A stretch of DNA of 64,000 nucleotides from CAYXEN01 sp964464035. GTDB lineage: Bacteria; Krumholzibacteriota; Krumholzibacteriia; WVZY01. The notes beneath the pieces were generated by a model. It was not told where the DNA came from. It made no database searches and saw only the letters and a list, made by a program, of their open reading frames with translations. Where the stretch lies: positions 1-64,000 of the forward strand of contig CAYXEN010000001.1 in NCBI GenBank assembly GCA_964464035.1, written 5' to 3'. Positions 60,875 through 64,000 of the stretch are shown piece after piece. Position 1 is the first letter of the stretch; the number at the start of each line of letters is the position of its first letter. The position numbers and the translations under genes were made by a program.

Positions 60875-61888
60875 CTATGGGCACCAACGCGTAATGGTGA
60901 CGCCGCCAGAGCATGTTTTCATATGATAGAAGCAGCCGTTAGGACCGAATCGGCATTCTACTGCAGCGCGCGGAGGATCTGTAGCAAATCCTTGGCATGA
61001 ACCTACCACGATACGCTGCTCTATTACACCTATAGGCGTTGCATTTGCATTATAGACTTGCAAGAATGTAGTTATAACATCACCAACTTTCGTGATTTTG
61101 TACGCATCTGAACTACTGACATATCGGGTGAAGAGGCTCCCATCCCTAGCTATCCAATTGGTGTTGATTCCGTCCATCCTTTTGATCAACCCTCCGGATT
61201 CACCGAGTAGCTCTACAGATTCATCCGGCCGGATTGTACGAAACCAGCCCCGACCGAAAGGAACTGCATCCATAACGGATGACTGCTCGTTTGCGGCAAC
61301 CCACTTGCCGTTTCTCAACAAGGGATAGAAGTTCTCAAACATGGCCCCAAAACCCAATTCATCCCCATGAACCATGAGCATAGCAAAGTCGCAAGGTCCG
61401 AGAACCTCACCAGGCGTATTGATACTCTGCGAAACGCTATCAGGAATGATATAATGAGCCTTTAGTTCCCCAGTGTCCGCCGAGTAGGCCAGGAGTTGGT
61501 ATGCTGTGTATCTCTCCCTCAAATGCTGCTTGATAGGGCGGATGGCGCAAAATGCCAGAAGATAGATCGTCCCCTTGATGACAATCATGTCCGAGTAAAC
61601 TCTGGATACGCTTGGGCGAAAGACTGCGGTATCGGGCCAAGTGACGTGTAGGGCTTTCTTGAAACGCCCATCGTAATCGAAGACTTTTATCTCATCTCTC
61701 ATGCCATCCATTATGAATATTCCCTCTGGGGCAGGGCAAAAACCTTTGATCTGCGCGTAGCTAAAAAGGGAATCCGCATCACCATAGCCAGCCTTCACCA
61801 CTATCTCTTCTCTCCAAGTGGCTACATCTCCGATCGCCCAACTGGTCACCAAGGTTAAAAGGATTGCAACACCTGCTATGGTTTTCAT
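60875..61888 (-). CDS. Secreted propeller-like protein, copy 2 of a duplicated pair
   Basis: A 337-residue protein with a signal peptide (MKTIAGVAILLTLVTSW). It is a paralogue of the protein at 62294-63322: both share EIxVKAGYGxADSLF, MRDEIKVFDYDGRFKK, RERYxxYQLLxYSAxTGEL, and end in a Cys-containing tail TITRWCP. The N-terminal half suggests 6-bladed propeller repeats. Its partner A-type gene upstream (61927-62277) is truncated. Function unknown. Confidence 0.7.
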   Translation of the reverse strand: MKTIAGVAILLTLVTSWAIGDVATWREEIVVKAGYGDADSLFSYAQIKGFCPAPEGIFIMDGMRDEIKVFDYDGRFKKALHVTWPDTAVFRPSVSRVYSDMIVIKGTIYLLAFCAIRPIKQHLRERYTAYQLLAYSADTGELKAHYIIPDSVSQSINTPGEVLGPCDFAMLMVHGDELGFGAMFENFYPLLRNGKWVAANEQSSVMDAVPFGRGWFRTIRPDESVELLGESGGLIKRMDGINTNWIARDGSLFTRYVSSSDAYKITKVGDVITTFLQVYNANATPIGVIEQRIVVGSCQGFATDPPRAAVECRFGPNGCFYHMKTCSGGVTITRWCP

Positions 61889-61926
61889 CTTGTTCCTCCT
61901 TTTGATACTATCATATCGGCTTTGAG

Positions 61927-62277
61927 CTATTCCCTTTTGATTCTATGCATTGATGTTATCGATGAAGGGGCCCCCACGCAGACGCGGCGCTTTTCTATGG
62001 TGCGCCCTGATAACTCTCGCTCTATCAATCTATAGTAAACAATTCCACCTGAGTACGAGGTGTCCAAAGCCACGTAGGAAGCTCCCTCGCGGGGGGATCC
62101 CTTGGCTCTTATCCATGCCGTAATCGGCTCCCAGGGTCCAGAGGGAGATAGTGAACGCTCGATACGAAAAGCCCATGTGCCTCGTTCGAGCACCGTTTCC
62201 CGCTCAAGGGTCAGGCGCCCGTTTTCTACAAGCGGCTTGAAATACTCAATGCTAGCTGCAGGAAAGTATCCCCTTTT
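61927..62277 (-). pseudogene. 5'-truncated copy of the NlpC/P60-like gene
   Basis: The frame opens after a TAA at 62278-62280 and reads AASIEYFKPLVENGRLTLE...TWAFRIERS...SGGIVYYRLIERELSGRTIEKRR. It aligns end to end with the last ~105 residues of the gene at 63400-64000 (AACLEYFKPFLEGNRLSL, YYRLIERELSGRTI), but the catalytic N-terminal half is missing. It begins 13 bases after the end of the first propeller copy, marking the junction of a tandem duplication. Confidence 0.75.
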
Positions 62278-62293
62278 TTATGAGCTACACTAA

Positions 62294-63322
62294 TCATGGA
62301 CACCAACGCTTAATTGTAATTCCATCCAAGCAACATCTCATATAATACAAGAAACCGTCGGGACCGAAACGATAAAGGATTTTTCCTCTTGGGGGTTCGA
62401 TGAAACCATCACACGATCCATATACAATAATATCTCTGATCTCCGCAACCAACACCCCCCGATTGTTGTAGATACGATACTTAAAAGCCTCATTTTTTCT
62501 CAGCAAAATACTCAAGGAATCAGGAACGTAGGATGAGGTTGCGAAAAAGCGCCCGTCTGGGGATTCAGCTAAGATGTTGTTTACGTTTTCGAGCTTTGCT
62601 ATGACATTTTCCGCATCGTCCTTAATCTCTACGGCTTCTCCATGAGGCAGCACCCTAATCCTAAACCGGCCAAGAGGAATAGAGTTCATAGCCATAGCAG
62701 CTTGGTGGAAGAGCATCTTTCGATTTTCGCGTTTCAATAGCGGATAATAGGTACGCCCAATAGGCAGTGATCCGATCCCTATTTCACCTGCTTGGCCTGA
62801 CAATAAGACGAGAAAATCGCCCGACTCCAAAGGCAAATCCTTTCTCAAGTGCACCAGGCGTGAGGTTTCGTCGGGTATAGGGTAGTGGGCTTCTAGCTCA
62901 CCTGTCTCGGCCGAATACACCAGGAGTTGATAAACAGGGTAGCGCTCTCTTAGCTCTTGGCCTACTGGACGAATATCGCAGTAGGCCAGAATGTAGAGTT
63001 TATTCTTCTGTACTAGCATGTCCGAAAAAACCCTATATATATAGGGTCTAAATACGGTAGTCTCCGGCCACGACACATGAAGCTGGCGTTTGAAATGGCC
63101 ATCGTAACCAAAAACTTTGATTTCGTCTCTACCCCCATCTGCAATGTAAATACCATCTTCAGCTGGGTAGAAGCCATTGGCGGCGTAGCGGTTACTAAAT
63201 AGAGAATCAGCATGTCCGAAACCTGCACGGATTACCACTTCCTCATGCCATACTGGAATTCCCGCTGTAGCATAAGCAGCCACCAAGGATAGTAACAGCA
63301 TGGTCAAAGCTTTTCTTTTCAT
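62294..63322 (-). CDS. Secreted propeller-like protein, copy 1 of a duplicated pair
   Basis: A 342-residue protein from ATG 63322 (MKRKALTMLLLSLVAAYATA) with GGGGGCG upstream; the frame continues upstream to 63406 without a signal-like start. It has a signal peptide, then EVVIRAGFGHADSLFSN, IYIADGGRDEIKVFGYDGHFKRQL, repeats of a propeller type, and the same TIKRWCP end as copy 2. It follows the NlpC/P60-like gene on the same strand. Confidence 0.7.
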   Translation of the reverse strand: MKRKALTMLLLSLVAAYATAGIPVWHEEVVIRAGFGHADSLFSNRYAANGFYPAEDGIYIADGGRDEIKVFGYDGHFKRQLHVSWPETTVFRPYIYRVFSDMLVQKNKLYILAYCDIRPVGQELRERYPVYQLLVYSAETGELEAHYPIPDETSRLVHLRKDLPLESGDFLVLLSGQAGEIGIGSLPIGRTYYPLLKRENRKMLFHQAAMAMNSIPLGRFRIRVLPHGEAVEIKDDAENVIAKLENVNNILAESPDGRFFATSSYVPDSLSILLRKNEAFKYRIYNNRGVLVAEIRDIIVYGSCDGFIEPPRGKILYRFGPDGFLYYMRCCLDGITIKRWCP

Positions 63323-63399
63323 ATCGCCCCCATAGATTATCTTGTGTTCAACAATAAGGCGATTGCTGAACCTATAGCTGAATTCACCCACCCACCACC

Positions 63400-64000
63400 C
63401 TACCACCTCTTTGCCTTTATCTTAGTCCCGTTACTTAAGCGAGCACCCACGCAGATCGTACGCATGATTATGGTCCGGCCTGATAGTTCACGCTCTATTA
63501 AGCGGTAGTATGCAACCCATCCCGGGTAGCTATCCTCGACGACCGCGTATCGAGCGCCTTGACGAGGGGACCCTGCTGCTCGGATCCAATCGCAGATGCT
63601 TTTCCATGGACCGCGTGGATGACTAGATTGCTCGATACGGAATGCCCAGGTGTTCCGTTCAACGGCGGTTTCCCAAATAAGACTTAAACGATTGCCTTCG
63701 AGAAACGGCTTAAAGTATTCTAGACAGGCTGCCGGGTCACCCCCAAAGACTGTTGGAGCGCGAGGATAGTATTGATTGTTTATGAGATACTGCTGGGGAA
63801 GCGAAATTGATTTCACCCTATACGCACTTGCACTTGCCTCAATGAGATTGAGCGATTGCAAGTACGGCGCCCAGCTTTCAAACATCATCACATGTCTCGA
63901 GCCCGAGGTCTTGAGCAGTATATCTCCCGGCTGGAGTTGTTCCCAAGAGATGGGATCGGAATTGGTCTCCAACGTGTACGTGCTCTGAGTGTTCGCCTGA
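63400..64000 (-). CDS. NlpC/P60-like protein, 5' end beyond the window
   Basis: The frame is open to the right edge, so the start and probably the catalytic Cys lie outside. The visible part has ISWEQLQPGDILLKTSGSRHVMMFE, the segment of NlpC/P60-like hydrolases in which PGDIL precedes the active-site His in HVMMFE, and later IEASASAYRVK. The C-terminal ~90 residues form a fibronectin-like region (TWAFRIEQSSHPRGPWKS, YYRLIERELSGRTI). Likely exported and active on cell walls or other amides. Co-directional with the propeller gene. Confidence 0.65.
   Translation of the reverse strand, partial: QANTQSTYTLETNSDPISWEQLQPGDILLKTSGSRHVMMFESWAPYLQSLNLIEASASAYRVKSISLPQQYLINNQYYPRAPTVFGGDPAACLEYFKPFLEGNRLSLIWETAVERNTWAFRIEQSSHPRGPWKSICDWIRAAGSPRQGARYAVVEDSYPGWVAYYRLIERELSGRTIIMRTICVGARLSNGTKIKAKRW

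Overview
The window is one bacterial genomic segment from a GC-rich, Gram-negative organism that uses the por-type (FlgD-like) C-terminal sorting domain. Four secreted proteins end in a domain of the form YPNPFNP...GRLVRTL...W.G.D..G..V.SGVYF.RL. Together with a TonB-dependent receptor, the futalosine menaquinone gene mqnA, a moaC-mog fusion and bactofilin, this suggests an uncultivated FCB-related lineage (for example Eisenbacteria, Krumholzibacteria or Latescibacteria). That placement is inference. A 100-N gap flanked by an exact 55-bp duplication shows that the sequence is a scaffolded short-read, probably metagenomic, assembly.

The window contains the chromosome replication origin. From about 9.4 to 20.9 kb the minus strand carries the classical left arm: bacM, an M23 peptidase, parB, parA, a lipoprotein, rsmG, mnmG, mnmE, jag, yidC, yidD, rnpA and rpmH. 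From 21.6 to 35.7 kb the plus strand carries the right arm: dnaA, dnaN, recF, a dciA-like gene, gyrB, gyrA, rex, a secreted protein, a glycosyltransferase-like membrane protein and hflX. DnaA boxes lie on both sides of dnaA, and a parS-like palindrome lies near rsmG. Gene orientation switches exactly at dnaA.

Left flank (1-9 kb): a lipoprotein cut by the window edge, the assembly gap, a large secreted repeat protein, a frameshifted HD-GYP gene, and a compact mercury operon (CsoR-like regulator, MerT-MerP fusion, MerA). The mer operon has a near-consensus promoter with a C-tract/G-tract operator in its spacer. Next to it is a Lys/His-rich protein with half a sorting domain.

Right part (35.9-64 kb): a TonB receptor interrupted at a C8 tract, a multispanning membrane protein, mqnA, endonuclease V, an AhpD-like protein, a secreted beta-propeller protein, and an 11-haem cytochrome c with a cytochrome b partner. 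Then come an alpha/beta-hydrolase-CHAT protease fusion directly behind a molybdate-type transporter and a MoaC-Mog fusion, then NrnA, and a 0.6-kb non-coding region rich in inverted repeats. The following block is nifS, nifU and a Cys-rich MerR regulator, then cobO, a DUF5989 microprotein, an SDR and a 1034-residue secreted protein. The last 4 kb is visibly AT-richer and holds a tandemly duplicated pair (permuted NlpC/P60-like protein plus propeller-like secreted protein), one copy of which is truncated.

The most interesting items are the hydrolase-CHAT fusion, the CsoR-controlled mer operon, the poly-C interruption of the TonB receptor, the nifUS-linked MerR protein with a CX2C-X8-CX2C tail, and the structured non-coding region at 51.5-52.1 kb. 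I saw no rRNA, tRNA, CRISPR array or insertion sequence.
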